Source of the DNA: Tieghemostelium lacteum
Taxonomy: Eukaryota; Evosea; Eumycetozoa; Dictyosteliales; Raperosteliaceae
DNA length: 64,000 nucleotides
Assembly (NCBI GenBank): GCA_001606155.1
Contig: LODT01000037.1
Span: 930,001 to 994,000 of the forward strand
Reading direction: 5' to 3'
Shown here: in pieces, positions 12,801 to 23,597 of the stretch
Layout of the letters: each line of letters opens with the position of its first letter
Numbering within the stretch: position 1 is the stretch's first letter
Notes under the pieces: model-generated
The model's input: the letters and a program-made list of their open reading frames with translations, nothing else
The model's database searches: none
What the model was told of the DNA's origin: nothing
Program-made: the position numbers and the translations under genes

Positions 12801-13311
12801 CTTGTGGTGTATGAAATAAAACATTTTTACTATGCCTTTTGTTTAAAGGTGGTGTTTTTGAACTATTAATCCTACTCCTATGTGTTGATAGATAACTATA
12901 TGCTGGAAATAATGTTGATATTTTAAATGGGTCTTTTTCTTTTAGTACATTGACCTACAATATATCAAACACATGTCAGTATTGGTTATAAACTAATTAT
13001 ATATTATACAAATAACCTACCCTTCTTTTTGCCAATTCTTTTAATTCATCTGGAAAAATGTCAAAGAATCTCTTTGGTTTGGTATTCATCATTTGTTTGA
13101 GTAATAGTAAAGGATCACCTATACTGTCTTTTCTCTTATGTCGTCTTTTCCAACCGCCATCTGAAAAGTATTCATAGATTCTAAATACAGCAATAATCAC
13201 AATGACACCAATCATCATTGCCATCCATGGTTGAATTACCATCTGATAATTCAGATATCCAAATTCAAATATGATAAATAGCTGTCCATTTTTATTTGAA
13301 AAGTTTATCAT
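9838..13311 (-). CDS. Patatin-like phospholipase with membrane segments and a C-terminal WW domain
   Basis: Two exons, 13311-13021 and 12954-9838, phase 0, 1135 residues. Exon 1 has a membrane helix (WMAMMIGVIVIIAVF). After a Ser/Asn-rich stretch comes the patatin/PNPLA core: oxyanion loop SGGGIRSATFNLG near residue 360, probable nucleophile Ser in YLSTVSGGGFIG near 391, and the catalytic Asp in NLSDGGHIENLGAYEL near 860. Several hydrophobic helices sit between these elements, so the catalytic domain is interrupted by membrane spans. The end holds a WW module (LPSGWQEKMDDRGSKYFV...TWFDPR). It likely hydrolyses lipids at an internal membrane, with the WW domain binding proline-rich partners. 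The STVSGGG type of nucleophile motif is familiar from bacterial and fungal patatins. An extra 5' exon cannot be excluded because AATTTTTAG lies just before the start. Confidence 0.8.
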
Positions 13312-13713
13312 GTCGCATCTAAAAATTAAATACAAAAATACAAAAATAATAAACTATAAATATACTATATCGGTTTCAAAATATATGTAAATAATTAATT
13401 ATTTCCTATTTGTTTACTTTTTATAATAATAATGAAAAAAATTTTAAATTAAATTAAAAAAAAGTAGTGGGACAGATGAACAACTTGTGTTTTTTTTTAA
13501 ATGAAAAATGACGCAATGTAATTTCAAATCAAAATAGGGGTGAATATGTCGGAACTCTAATGATAAAAACGTCGAGTCTATTCATTTTTTTTTATTAATA
13601 AAATATATTAAAATGTCAAAAAATGATGATATTTAAACCTAAGAAATGTGAAAAAATAAATTATAGTATTTAGGGGAGTGGGTGGGTATAAAGAGTGTGA
13701 AATTAGTGACTCA
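13312..13713. other. Intergenic stretch upstream of the patatin-like gene
   Basis: AT-rich DNA between two same-direction genes. It must hold the promoter of the patatin-like gene and the 3' end of the C2/YiiX gene. A G-rich patch (GGGGAGTGGGTGGG) sits at about 13673-13686; I see no coding potential. Confidence 0.4.
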
Positions 13714-14945
13714 CTATTTACAATACAAGTCATATTTGAGGAATTCTAAGGAAGATTGGTTGAAAATAGGTAGATCGGCAATTTCACCGGGATCGGTATT
13801 TGATGGATTATATGATCCACTGTTAATTAAACCTGCCTTGTGGAGAGCTATGGATACTAACTCTGAACAAAAGACGGATCGGTTACTTGGTATATTCCAT
13901 AGACGTAGTCTTTCAAGAAGGAGAATGCTAGCTTGGAAAATGTCAAATGGAAGACGAGCACCATGCATAGAGAAACAACTGGTTATGAAACGTTCTCTTT
14001 GTTCTGGTGTCATTATATTTTGGAGTCTGAGAACTTGTACTGAGTGACCTTCATATTCTTTAACACGTTCCAAGAGAGGGAATAAATTGACTCCTGAGAA
14101 TGACTGATGTTGACGGAATGGGTCTTTCATTTCACCAGGACCAACAGACTCCATTACAAAAAGTTGTTTTTGGTTGTAGTTTTGGGTGTTATCTGGGTTT
14201 TTAGGGTCAATGTGGGGGTAGGTTTTTACAATGATACCTACGTGGGAATAGGGTCTGTAGAACTGGTGTTTGATGAGTGATGATATCTTACCTTCTCCAC
14301 TGTACAATACGATATCACCGTCATCCAATTGAGATAGATCAGCCTTGATGAATGATCTTCCTTTTTTATTTTCTCTAGTTTGTTGTAGAATGGTACTAAT
14401 GTTGGAGGAGTATATAAATGTAAGTACAACATTTCCATTTACAGGTCCATCTTGTTGTTGATCAGTAGCACCATCTTGACCATTCAACAAATCATGTCCT
14501 GAACCAACCAATTCTACAGTATTTACCTGATTAGCTGGATGTTCAGCCAACTGTATGGTATGCTCCTGCCATTCCAAACCACAATCTGAAGTCAATTTAA
14601 TGACAAATGAAGTGGAATTGGCACTGACATCAAACTGGAATGATCCTAGTTCCCATATAGCATTCTTTGTGAAACTCACTTTTTTCTTATCCGAAAATTC
14701 ATTCGAATTGTATTTCACAGATACACTGAGATTCTTTTGAGCATATTTATCAACTCTTGCATTCTGATATAGATTACTGTTCAAACATTGCAAAACTAGA
14801 TTTGTAGAATACGAAAAAAATTTTTGTTAGAATATGCAAATGTGTGGTCCACACTTTTTTTCCATTTCAGATACAAACTTGCAACAGTAAATTTATTATT
14901 ATTTTCTTCAACATTAATTTGATCTTTTGAATAATGGGATCCCAT
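13714..14945 (-). CDS. N-myristoylation-motif C2 domain plus YiiX/NlpC-like fold protein
   Basis: Two exons, 14945-14879 and 14795-13714, give 382 residues; the intron uses GTTTGT...TCTAG and keeps frame. The start MGSHYSK fits the N-myristoylation pattern (Gly2, Ser6). A beta-rich domain from about residue 18 (FTVAILQCLNSNL...KNLSVSVKY...NGNVVLTFIYSS) looks C2-like. The C-terminal half resembles permuted papain-fold YiiX-type proteins: GDIVLYSG, then YSHVGIIVK with the putative catalytic His, and SVFCSELVSIALHKAGL with the putative Cys. Such folds include peptidases, amidases and acyltransferases, and the reaction here is unknown. The lipid anchor plus C2 suggests action at a membrane surface. 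The first exon is inferred from frame, splice sites and motif. Confidence 0.7.
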
Positions 14946-15377
14946 GTTTTGATTTTTGGATTGGTATATGTATATGTATTGAAAAGTGTGATAGGTATTT
15001 AAAAAAAATATTACAATTAGGTAAAGTACAAATAATAATATATATAGATATATGTTAATAAGGATGTTTGTGATTGTGAATAAAAATAAAAATTTTATAT
15101 TATATAGAATCTAAAGGAAAAGTTTGAGATTTTTATAGTTTTATCTGTGAATTCTATGAAAGATTTTTTAAAAAATTGATAAGATCTTTGATTTTGATCA
15201 AAAAAATACAATATTGTGAAATTTATTTTTATTTTTGATTGGTGAATGATCTCACACACTGCAAAACAAATACATTGAATTTTTATTTTGTGTTTTGGGG
15301 TGGTACAAATACCTCTATATTTGATTGTCACAATGATTTTTAAATAATTTTAAAGAATGAAGGGAGAGTGGTTGAAT
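14946..15377. other. Intergenic stretch, nothing coding seen
   Basis: AT-rich DNA carrying the 5' flank of the C2/YiiX gene and the 3' flank of the thrombospondin-repeat gene. The 78-residue open frame in it starts with a poor codon and has lysine/phenylalanine-rich random-looking content, so I do not call it a gene. Confidence 0.5.
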
Positions 15378-17822
15378 TTAAATATTCCAAGGTATTGCCA
15401 ACAAGAGTATGGTGATAAATAAGGTGATAAGGTAGAGGGGATGATGGTGGTTGTAAGAGGTTATATGTAGAGATGATATAGCTGATGATGTTTCATTACT
15501 GTTGGATGATGATGAATTTGCAAGATGTTTAAGACGACCTTCACCAATGATATCATAACACTCACATTTCTGTGGTATCAAAAGATTGGGTATAGATCTG
15601 CAATAGTCTTGATCTACTATACGATTTGATGTGATATTGTAGCAGTATACTAACGCCAACTCAGGACACATGATTTCACAAGGTTCCCAATCCCACTTGA
15701 ATTTACTGCATAGTGGTTGACCTAGACACTCTTTTCTCAGTACTGGTGGAGGACCTTTACATTTATGGTCATCTACAAATCTCCAAACGGATGCATCTAT
15801 ACATGTCGATATACGGTCTTGCGTGCCTTCTCCGCATTGAGTTGAGCATCCATTCCAATCTGAGACACCCCAGTGATACTCTGGTTTACATTTCTCAACA
15901 GCACATATTTTCTCAGATGGAGGTTTCTTGTCGGAACATAGTGCTTCGTTTACTGGTGCACCGTAGGAATTGAGGCAGTAGACCTTACGTGACTGTGTAC
16001 CTGTTCCACAGATTTGGTTGCATTCCCCCCAGTCACCGATGATCTTCCACCGAGGTTCAGCAACTACACATGCGTTTACAACTTGTAACCCTGTAGTAGG
16101 CTTTCGAGTTGCATTCACACTGCTTGTGTTGTTTTCGGAGGAACTTGAAAGACTATTGGAGTTACTGTCATCTATAGGAACAGGTGTTCGTGTTTCTTTA
16201 GTGAAGGACTTTGGACCACCTTTTCTAACTGGTTTTCTAGTTTCTCCAGGCCAGAGATCTTCAGATTCCGAGTCTGCCTGGGGTACATAAGAATCTGAGG
16301 ATTCGTCATGCACGCAGACTCTAGTTGCAGGAGGCTTGAGTATACCCTGACACATGGTTTCATTTACTAGTCTCTTGTCTGGTGATAGACAACTGACTTT
16401 TCTATTCTGAAGTGAACAAGAGGAGTTAGAGCACTTTGACCACTCTGTAGTACCCCAATGATATGAGTAACATTTATCTGCTTTTCCAAAACCTAATCTT
16501 CCTTTACCTTGGTCAAACATGACAAGGTATTGCTTAAACAGCGGGATTCCAAAAACAGTTTGATAGTTGAGTGCCTCAACTATACCAGGACATATCATGT
16601 CACCTTCCAATAGCAAATAGGATGGTATGGCATTCAATTGAATCTCACTATTAGGTCTATCAGATTGATATACAAAACGTAGTTTAGGAAACATTGCATT
16701 AATCTCATCAACAGTAAACTCAACCAGTGGATTAAGAATACATTTCTTCTCCAAAAAGAATCTCGAACTAAAATAATTTGTAAACTTCTTTTCTTTGGCT
16801 AGATATTGAATGGTTTGATGAAATATAGATGATGGTAAATGAATAAATGGTGAACTAGTATCCAATATAGATTTCCATACAAAATCTGTAACTTGAAATA
16901 ATGTTGAATTACCAATGAATACATTTTTTAATTCAAAGTTATATGTTTTTTTCTATAGAATAGATTTATAATAGATATTAGATTTAAAATATAAATCTTT
17001 AGATATATTTTTATAAATCTTTAGATACATACATCTGTTTCAGTATTAGCTAATGGTGTTGATAAAATGGAAGTATCATAACCACCAAACCAAATTCTAG
17101 GGTTATTTTCACAAAATGAAATTGAAAATATCTCAGATATATTCAATGCTCTAGTATATTGAAGTAGGAATGATGTTTCTTGTCTAGAATATCCTAATCC
17201 AATAGATCCATGTGCTAATAATGTTGATGCATCACAAACTATATTTCAAGAATTAAAAGAATTAGATTAATCGTTGAAATTGAAAATGCTGTATTTAAAT
17301 ATTACATACTTGGATTAGATAATGGTTTAGATTGTGCAGTAATTGAAACAAATCTGGTATTAAAGTTAACAGATGCATTTTGAATAAGTAATCGATCAGC
17401 AACCAATTGACCATACCAAGCGGTATCATCTAGATAGTATCCATTGATTTCAGGTTTCTCAATTATAGAGTCTGGTGATGGTCTGTAATTGTATTCTAAT
17501 GGTATACACCCATATTTACATTCTTCAGAGTTCAACATTGTCATTGTATTCTGTGTATCAATCAATAGGGTATAGGTATAATCTTCAATTACAACTTCCA
17601 ATCCATACTATAAATCATTCTAATTATTAGTTTGGGTAATCAATAGATCAAAATTTAAATACATACATTTGTAAATGGACAATAATTACCTATAGATATT
17701 ATAGGTTTAAGAGTAAATGGTTTTATATTTGGAGAATAAATAGATTGGTTGGGTGTAATAAATACTATTAATAGTAGTGATACAACTATAGTTATTGAAT
17801 AACTATACAACTTCATCTTCAT
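15378..17822 (-). CDS. GPI-type protein: aspartic-protease-like domain plus thrombospondin type 1 repeats
   Basis: Four exons, 17822-17667, 17607-17310, 17238-17033 and 16952-15378, give 744 residues. A signal peptide (ITIVVSLLLIVFITPNQS) precedes a pepsin-like fold: first active-site loop LLIDTQNTM, an IGLGYS loop after exon 3 starts, FGGYDTS, and second loop SILDTSSPFIHLPSSIF. Both loops depart from the usual DTG (DTQ and DTS), so proteolysis is doubtful. Four thrombospondin type 1-like repeats follow (WSKCSNSSC, WGECNQICGTGTQSR, WNGCSTQCGEGTQDR, WEPCEIMC), separated by a Ser/Pro-rich linker. The C-terminus is Ser/Asn-rich with a final hydrophobic stretch (LYLITLFITILLLAI), as in GPI-anchored proteins. 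It is probably a surface adhesion or matrix-binding protein. Confidence 0.8.
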
Positions 17823-18440
17823 TTATGAATTCGTAAATGTTATCCAATTGAATAAATAGGATTTAAAAAATTAAAACAAACAAACAAGCAAATAAAATAA
17901 TAAAATGTATATTTTATAATTACTTTTTAAAAAGAAAGATAGATAAATCAAATTTTGACCCACTTACACACACTTACACACTTCTCAATACACATATTTA
18001 AATTAATAAGACAACACAATAATCTAGAAAAGACATTTAAAATACAAAATCTAAAAGCTTGTAATAGGGAACTTAACATGTATGATTGATTACTATATTT
18101 CCCTATTGTTATTGTTGTTCACCCCCACTTTTGCAAACACCACACACAATTACTTATAAATATAAATACGTATTATTTGATTTTTGTATCTATCTGTGAA
18201 TTTGTTTGGGATAGTGTGTGGTGAAAATGGGGGTAAGTGTGATTATAAATAATTTTTTTATTATAATTGGAATTGTACCTGTATGTATACATTGCTAATG
18301 TTACTCTAATCTGTTCTAACATGATTTAGAAGTTTAATTAGTTGTGTTGAGTGTGGTTTGAACTTTTATAGAAATATTTAATTATATAAACAAGATGTTG
18401 TTGTTATAGTATGTGAGGGTATTCTATATTGTTTAAATTA
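17823..18440. promoter_or_regulatory. 618-bp upstream region with CA-rich and G-box-like elements
   Basis: This holds the promoter of the aspartic-protease-like/TSP1 gene. CA-rich runs at 17962-17990 (CTTACACACACTTACACAC) and CCCCCA...CACCACACAC at 18121-18148 are matched on the other strand by GTGTGTGGTG...GGGGG at 18214-18232, forming an imperfect inverted repeat around an AT-rich core. In Dictyostelium, G-box factor (GBF) binds GT/CA-rich elements of this kind in developmental genes. The match is by resemblance only. Confidence 0.35.
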
Positions 18441-19257
18441 CTATTGTTGGGTATTACTGAAAAATATCCATTTATTTTGTAAATCTTCAAGATGTGTAGG
18501 TATAATCCAACTATCTTTATCCAATTGTTTATCCATATTTGGAGTTTTTAGTGATTCATTGGACTCTTTTAATAAGCTATATTCCCATAATTGTACAAAT
18601 TTACTTTTACTATGTTGACATATCAGAAATACATCACTTTCTGTAATTTCAAATAATTGCCTATTACTATAATTACTATCGGTTATCTCTATACAATTAT
18701 CCGAATCTCTAAATTTTATAATATTACTATTTAAATATATAAATCTATCAGATTGTTGAAGTGTATCTATAGATTCAAATTGAACTTTAGATATATTTTC
18801 ATTTGAAGATCTATCTGTACTATTAATCTTTGGTATAACAAAGCCAAATATAATAGCCCAATGTGCTCTCTTTCCATTGGTTTTAGAAGTAGGTCTCCAA
18901 TTACTATCTGCATCATATGGAATCAGTATAGGTAACCCTTTTGAGAGATGATGTAGTACTGTAAACAAACTAGGTGATACAATAACTTCAGAGTCTGCAT
19001 AATGACTAAACAAATCATTAGATAGAATAGATAGATTATAACTTGAAAACATTTCACCTTGTTTAGAGTAACCTCTTTCTATAGACACTGTTAACATCTG
19101 ATCATATTGTTCCTTAGTTAGAGATGCCCCACCTCTTAGATACTCAATAACCATTCTCAATGCCACTAATCCACAGTTATATCCATTTTGTAATCTATTA
19201 TTATATTTAGGTAATCTTATTAACCATTGAGATACTTCAGTTTCGGTCCATCTCTTA
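18441..19257 (-). CDS. ACTMAP-like (C19orf54 family) cysteine protease, 5' end unresolved
   Basis: The main exon runs from an acceptor (ATTATAG) at 19258 to the stop, about 272 residues. The active-site block NGYNCGLVALRMVIEYL has the cysteine expected of actin maturation protease (human ACTMAP: CGLVAL), and RAHWAIIFGFVIP supplies the histidine about 100 residues later. ACTMAP removes the acetylated first residue from processed actin. The N-terminal piece KRWTETEVSQWLIRLPKY is read only after the acceptor, with two bases owed by an earlier exon. A candidate first exon with ATG at 19419 (MFKIQINEEN...) exists, but I found no donor that keeps frame, so the true start is open. The upstream + strand open frame at 19321-19554 is not believed. 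Confidence 0.65.
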
Positions 19258-19704
19258 CTATAATATTATAGTTAATCATATTATTATCCAAACACTGATG
19301 TTAATGTATAATTACATACTTTGCATAAACTAAGGATTCCAATAGTAATATTAACTTTTTTTTATTTCCAATTCATTAAAAACATTTATATTCTCTTCAT
19401 TTATCTGTATCTTAAACATATATTGCCAAAATCAAATTCAAATAAAAAAAAAAAAAAAAAATGGAAAAAGTTAATAGTAGAATTAATTATAATTCTGAAG
19501 AACCACTTTTATCTGATTAATGATTTTATTGAAAAAATTGATAATGATGTTTGATGATTTTAAAAATGTGTAAATATTAATTATATTCAATTTAATATAT
19601 GATCAATGTAAAATTTTTTATAAGAAATTAACTAATGGTGTTCTAGATTTCAGTTTTTGAATAATTTAATGTTTACAAGTTGCAGAGGGGGACGATATAT
19701 CTAC
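19258..19704. other. Intergenic stretch, probably holding the ACTMAP-like first exon
   Basis: Very AT-rich with a long poly-A run at about 19444-19461. A minus-strand open stretch from ATG 19419 to about 19351 could be a first exon for the protease gene. Nothing else is recognisable. Confidence 0.3.
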
Positions 19705-19884
19705 TTAGTATTTAGATTGTCGTTTAGTTGGTACTTCTCGGGTTTTGCGGATTGTGCAGTTTTCAGATGTATTGTTTTTCAAATTTTCATTATTTCTAGC
19801 TTCTATTTGTTGGATGATTTCAATATTTTCATATTCTTTTACCCAACATCCTGTTATTTTAGTCATTACTTCTAAGTCTTCCAT
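19705..19884 (-). CDS. Small hypothetical protein, 59 residues
   Basis: ATG at 19884 to TAA at 19707. The product (MEDLEVMTKITGCWVKEYEN..., ending TKRQSKY) is hydrophilic with a basic C-terminus and no known motif. The underlying DNA is less AT-rich than its surroundings, which is the main reason to list it. It may equally be an exon remnant. No splice partner was found. Confidence 0.25.
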   Translation of the reverse strand: MEDLEVMTKITGCWVKEYENIEIIQQIEARNNENLKNNTSENCTIRKTREVPTKRQSKY

Positions 19885-20171
19885 TTTTTATTTATGTCTT
19901 TAAAAATTGCTAAATAAAAATTACAAAATAAAATAAAATTTATTATTATTAATTAAAAAAAAGTATATAAATTATTCATATTGAGTATATCGTCTAATTT
20001 CTTAAAATTAAATTTAAAGGGTGTTTTGAAAAAAAAAAACCATTTAATTTTCCATTTTATCAACTTCGAAACAATCAAAAATTAAAAATTCATGGATAAT
20101 TTAAATTTTAAATAAAATTGATATTTAATATTACTTATTACTTTAATTAAAATGAAACGGAAGTTATTGTA

Positions 20172-20272
20172 AACATCAGCAGAACCCAATTCGTTCTCAA
20201 ATATCCCAATATCTAACTTCTTAGTAAATCATTTCTAAATATCCTAAAGAATAAATTTCTAGTTAAATCCAT
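20172..20272 (-). pseudogene. Broken copy of the 5' end of the neighbouring 948-residue gene
   Basis: About 100 bp closely match the first ~34 codons of the gene that starts at 23201 (FFRIF.NDLLR..ILG.LRTNW in both). It starts with an ATG at 20272 but carries a stop after NDLLRS, and the similarity fades near ACATCAGC. It lies just beyond the 3' end of the intact gene and in the same orientation, so it looks like what remains of a tandem paralogue. Confidence 0.75.
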
Positions 20273-20354
20273 ACACAACCTCAAAATTTAAAAAAAAAGA
20301 AACCTAAGATTCGAATGGAGTCGACTTTATCTAAAAAATATCTTCAAATTTTCA

Positions 20355-23201
20355 TTATAACAATTGTTTATTTAGAGTCTCTAAAATATTGGTGATTATT
20401 AAATCTTGAAATTTGTCATTCATAAAGTATAAATCAGTTAAAGTACCATCACTGTTTTTCATTTCATGTGGTTGATAAGAAATACCCAATTTTAATAAGA
20501 ATTCCTCAATCTTGTTTTCGGTAACTATGTCTCTATCATTATATTCAATGATAAGATTAATCATTGTATGGGTTGTGATTTTTTCTTTTAGATTTTCAAA
20601 TGTTATACAATTGCTTCCAGATTTATACGGACTGTCTATGGATACCTCTAATTTAAAGATATCCTTATACTGAATATCAATCTTACCATTATCATTCCAG
20701 TGATGGTTCAGTGAATTCCAATCAATAGTTTCATCAAATGATTTAATTAGATTTTGAACTATCATAGTGATTAGATCTTTTCTAAACTGTACATTATAAA
20801 TGTCAATATGAAAATAATTGGCATAATTATGGTGTTTTTGGTAATGTTTCTTATCTTTCAGGTACAGTTTGTGTAGTTTACTAGAATTGAGGTGTAAGAA
20901 TGATTTTAGTTTTTCAATGAAAATGTGGTTATGTTCATGCTGTGGAATGACATGGTCTAAGAGATATAACCAATCTCTAGGTGAGATCTCCTGAAGAATT
21001 AGAATGAAGTTATGTAAACCCTCTCCTTTAGAGATATAAGGATATTGTGATAACTGTTTTAACATTTTAAGTTTTCTATGACGAAACAGTGTTCTATACC
21101 AACAATCAACATTTTGATGACTGAGACTAATATCAATTTTGTTGTCTAGAATGTACCCAATGTATTGTGGTCCAAAGTGAATATCAGTAAATTGCAATAA
21201 ACCATAATATCTATGAAGTTTTTTGAAATTTTTATAGTGTTCATATAATTCTTGAGCTCTTTGCCAATCCGATAAGGTGGCTAGGTGTTGGACTAAATCT
21301 TCACAACTTTTACAATTGAATCTATTAGGATTGTGATAATACATATGAAGAACCATTGCAGGGTATAGCTCACCTTTATAATCAGGTGCCAATTTACTAA
21401 TAGATTCTCGGTCACCTTCATGACTAAAATGCATAAAGTAATTACTGTGTAATAGTACTAATACATTTTTAAATCTATAGTTGGGATTCAACATGTACTC
21501 TAGAACCTCTTTAGGATTGGTATCTCTGTCAAGTTCAATAAGAATGGGAATATCAAATACCATACCAGCAATAGAGAGTGTATATACATGTCTCATTTGC
21601 CCATCTCTACCTTTAAATTCAAATTTCAAAGCACCTTTAAGTGAGAGTTGATGTAGCTTTTTAAAGTCACAAAACGATATATCGACAGAGAGACCTCGAA
21701 GATTCATTATCTTAATTAGAAATTGAGTAAACTTTTTATCGATTATATCAGAGTGAGAATTTACTAAATCCATAAACATATCCTTATTCGGTGGATTTTC
21801 AGAGTACCTCATCATGGAATCATAGTCATTGTAAGGGTCAATATCTAGTGTAATGTGAGAGTCATAGAGTTTAACCCCTTTATCGGTATCAGTGATATCA
21901 GGATCCCAATATATCTCTAGCTTCTTTCGAAGATATTTACGAATGTCCGATGGGAACATTCTATTAGGGTAAACAAGTACTTTTACTAATTGGTTGTCAG
22001 AGAGTTTTTGTAAAAGTTCTAAATCACCACCAACACATAACATATAGATATGAAAAAAGTCATAATACCCACTATCTTCCAATTTACCTTTATCTTCATC
22101 AGTAAAGTATCCTAAACATCGATCCAATAAAAAGCGACATGTTGAGAAATTAGAGATTCCAAGTGGACTAAATACCAATGATTTATAGTTTATCTTGAGT
22201 TCTTCTTCCCATTCTGGATAGATATTATGTTGAGTAATGTATTCTAGAGTTTCATAGTCACCAAATGAAATAGCATTCAAAAATGACTCTTTAGTACCTA
22301 CAATTTGAAATTTCTGATGAAGATATTTTAAAAACTTTAAATCATTAGAACATGTTGCATTGTCAATTGATGTACTTGTGCAATGACTTGGAATTCCAAA
22401 TTCTTTTAGAATATCTTCAATTTCATGAAATTTCTGAGAATTCATTGCATATCTATCAAGACAATGTGATTTAATGTCAGACCATGGCTGAAAGTGTTTT
22501 AGAATATCTTTAGAATTGGGATTGTCGAGAATATATTCAATTTGTTGGTTTATGTCAATGATAATGTGATTGAATTGTTCTTTGAAAAACTTTATAATTT
22601 CAAAATTAGAGTATTTCAAAGATAACTCGAGAATATCAAGTTTATCTTTGTTTGATATCACTTTAATGTGTGAATAAAGAAATTGAATGAACTGAATATC
22701 AAATGGTCCATTAGAAATTGAATTTTTCAGTGATTTGGTTGTGAATTTAAAGAGATTGAGGGACATTAGAAATTTAACTATATCTCTTTGTTTTGGCTTC
22801 TTGCACATTTCATCCAAGAGATAGATACCTGGATTTAATGATTCATAGTATTTGTTCACTTTTAGTGTTTTCTTTATCAGATTGTGGTCATGTTTATGTA
22901 GTCTCTGTATGATATTTATATCTTGACATTTCTTCAACAATTTATAAACTGAATCCTTTGTTGCTTTAAATCTCTTATCTTTCTCTAATTTATCAATGAA
23001 TAAATAGAAATAACTATTTTCAACAATCCAATTTGAAGTCAATGTTGTGTCATCCCATCGATGTACTACACTATTATTATTTTCAAAAAGATAGACCAAC
23101 ACATCAGCAGAAACCCAATTCGTTCTCAGATGTCCCAATATCTTTCTTCTGAGTAAATCATTTCCAAATATCCGAAAGAATAGACTTTCAACCAAATCCA
23201 T
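20355..23201 (-). CDS. Large lineage-type protein with degenerate helical repeats
   Basis: A single 948-residue exon with a clean ATG. I do not recognise a named domain. The N-terminus (ESLFFRIFGNDLLRRKILGHL) resembles the short leader of large dictyostelid paralogue families. The body is made of repeated units of the form LxFLxxxHxx, with leucine/isoleucine-rich helices and His/Asn/Lys-rich turns (KFLKYLHQKF, ELLQKLSDNQ, YETLEYITQHN), much like degraded ankyrin-type helical repeats. No signal peptide or membrane helix is seen, so it is probably cytosolic. A broken copy of its first exon lies at 20172-20272, showing local family turnover. Function unknown. Confidence 0.75.
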   Translation of the reverse strand: MDLVESLFFRIFGNDLLRRKILGHLRTNWVSADVLVYLFENNNSVVHRWDDTTLTSNWIVENSYFYLFIDKLEKDKRFKATKDSVYKLLKKCQDINIIQRLHKHDHNLIKKTLKVNKYYESLNPGIYLLDEMCKKPKQRDIVKFLMSLNLFKFTTKSLKNSISNGPFDIQFIQFLYSHIKVISNKDKLDILELSLKYSNFEIIKFFKEQFNHIIIDINQQIEYILDNPNSKDILKHFQPWSDIKSHCLDRYAMNSQKFHEIEDILKEFGIPSHCTSTSIDNATCSNDLKFLKYLHQKFQIVGTKESFLNAISFGDYETLEYITQHNIYPEWEEELKINYKSLVFSPLGISNFSTCRFLLDRCLGYFTDEDKGKLEDSGYYDFFHIYMLCVGGDLELLQKLSDNQLVKVLVYPNRMFPSDIRKYLRKKLEIYWDPDITDTDKGVKLYDSHITLDIDPYNDYDSMMRYSENPPNKDMFMDLVNSHSDIIDKKFTQFLIKIMNLRGLSVDISFCDFKKLHQLSLKGALKFEFKGRDGQMRHVYTLSIAGMVFDIPILIELDRDTNPKEVLEYMLNPNYRFKNVLVLLHSNYFMHFSHEGDRESISKLAPDYKGELYPAMVLHMYYHNPNRFNCKSCEDLVQHLATLSDWQRAQELYEHYKNFKKLHRYYGLLQFTDIHFGPQYIGYILDNKIDISLSHQNVDCWYRTLFRHRKLKMLKQLSQYPYISKGEGLHNFILILQEISPRDWLYLLDHVIPQHEHNHIFIEKLKSFLHLNSSKLHKLYLKDKKHYQKHHNYANYFHIDIYNVQFRKDLITMIVQNLIKSFDETIDWNSLNHHWNDNGKIDIQYKDIFKLEVSIDSPYKSGSNCITFENLKEKITTHTMINLIIEYNDRDIVTENKIEEFLLKLGISYQPHEMKNSDGTLTDLYFMNDKFQDLIITNILETLNKQLL

Positions 23202-23597
23202 ACAACATAATGCATTCCATTAAAAAAAAATTTTAAAATTGGATGAACTATTTTTCAGAAATAAAGTAGAAGAAATTTCTTTTATTTCTCATTTTATTAT
23301 AAAAGATATTTATAGTGACAAGATTAAACTAAAATACTCTCCATAAAAATTTCCCACACTGATTTTTCATTTAATTTTTAGCAAAAACAAATAATATGTA
23401 TTTATTTGAAATTTCAATAAATAACAACATATGATGTAATTGTAAATAATGAAGTCGAAACAGATATTTTTTTTTTGAGTCATAAGTTTTTTTTTTTTTT
23501 TTGATCATTTTCTTAAATTGATTGGTTATACAGATTTTCAATATCCATTTATTCAACAACTCGATATTTATATAGATAAATATTCAAATACAAAGAT
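23202..23597. promoter_or_regulatory. Divergent promoter region
   Basis: About 400 bp separate the divergent 948-residue gene and the cycloisomerase gene. It contains poly-T runs at 23467-23475 and 23487-23502, typical of dictyostelid promoters. The open frame at 23371-23559 is poly-Lys by composition and is rejected. Confidence 0.4.

Noticed and set aside
19321-19554. 77-codon + frame
   Set aside because: Built on poly-A (Lys run) and A/T-rich sequence and probably overlapping the first exon of the protease gene on the other strand.
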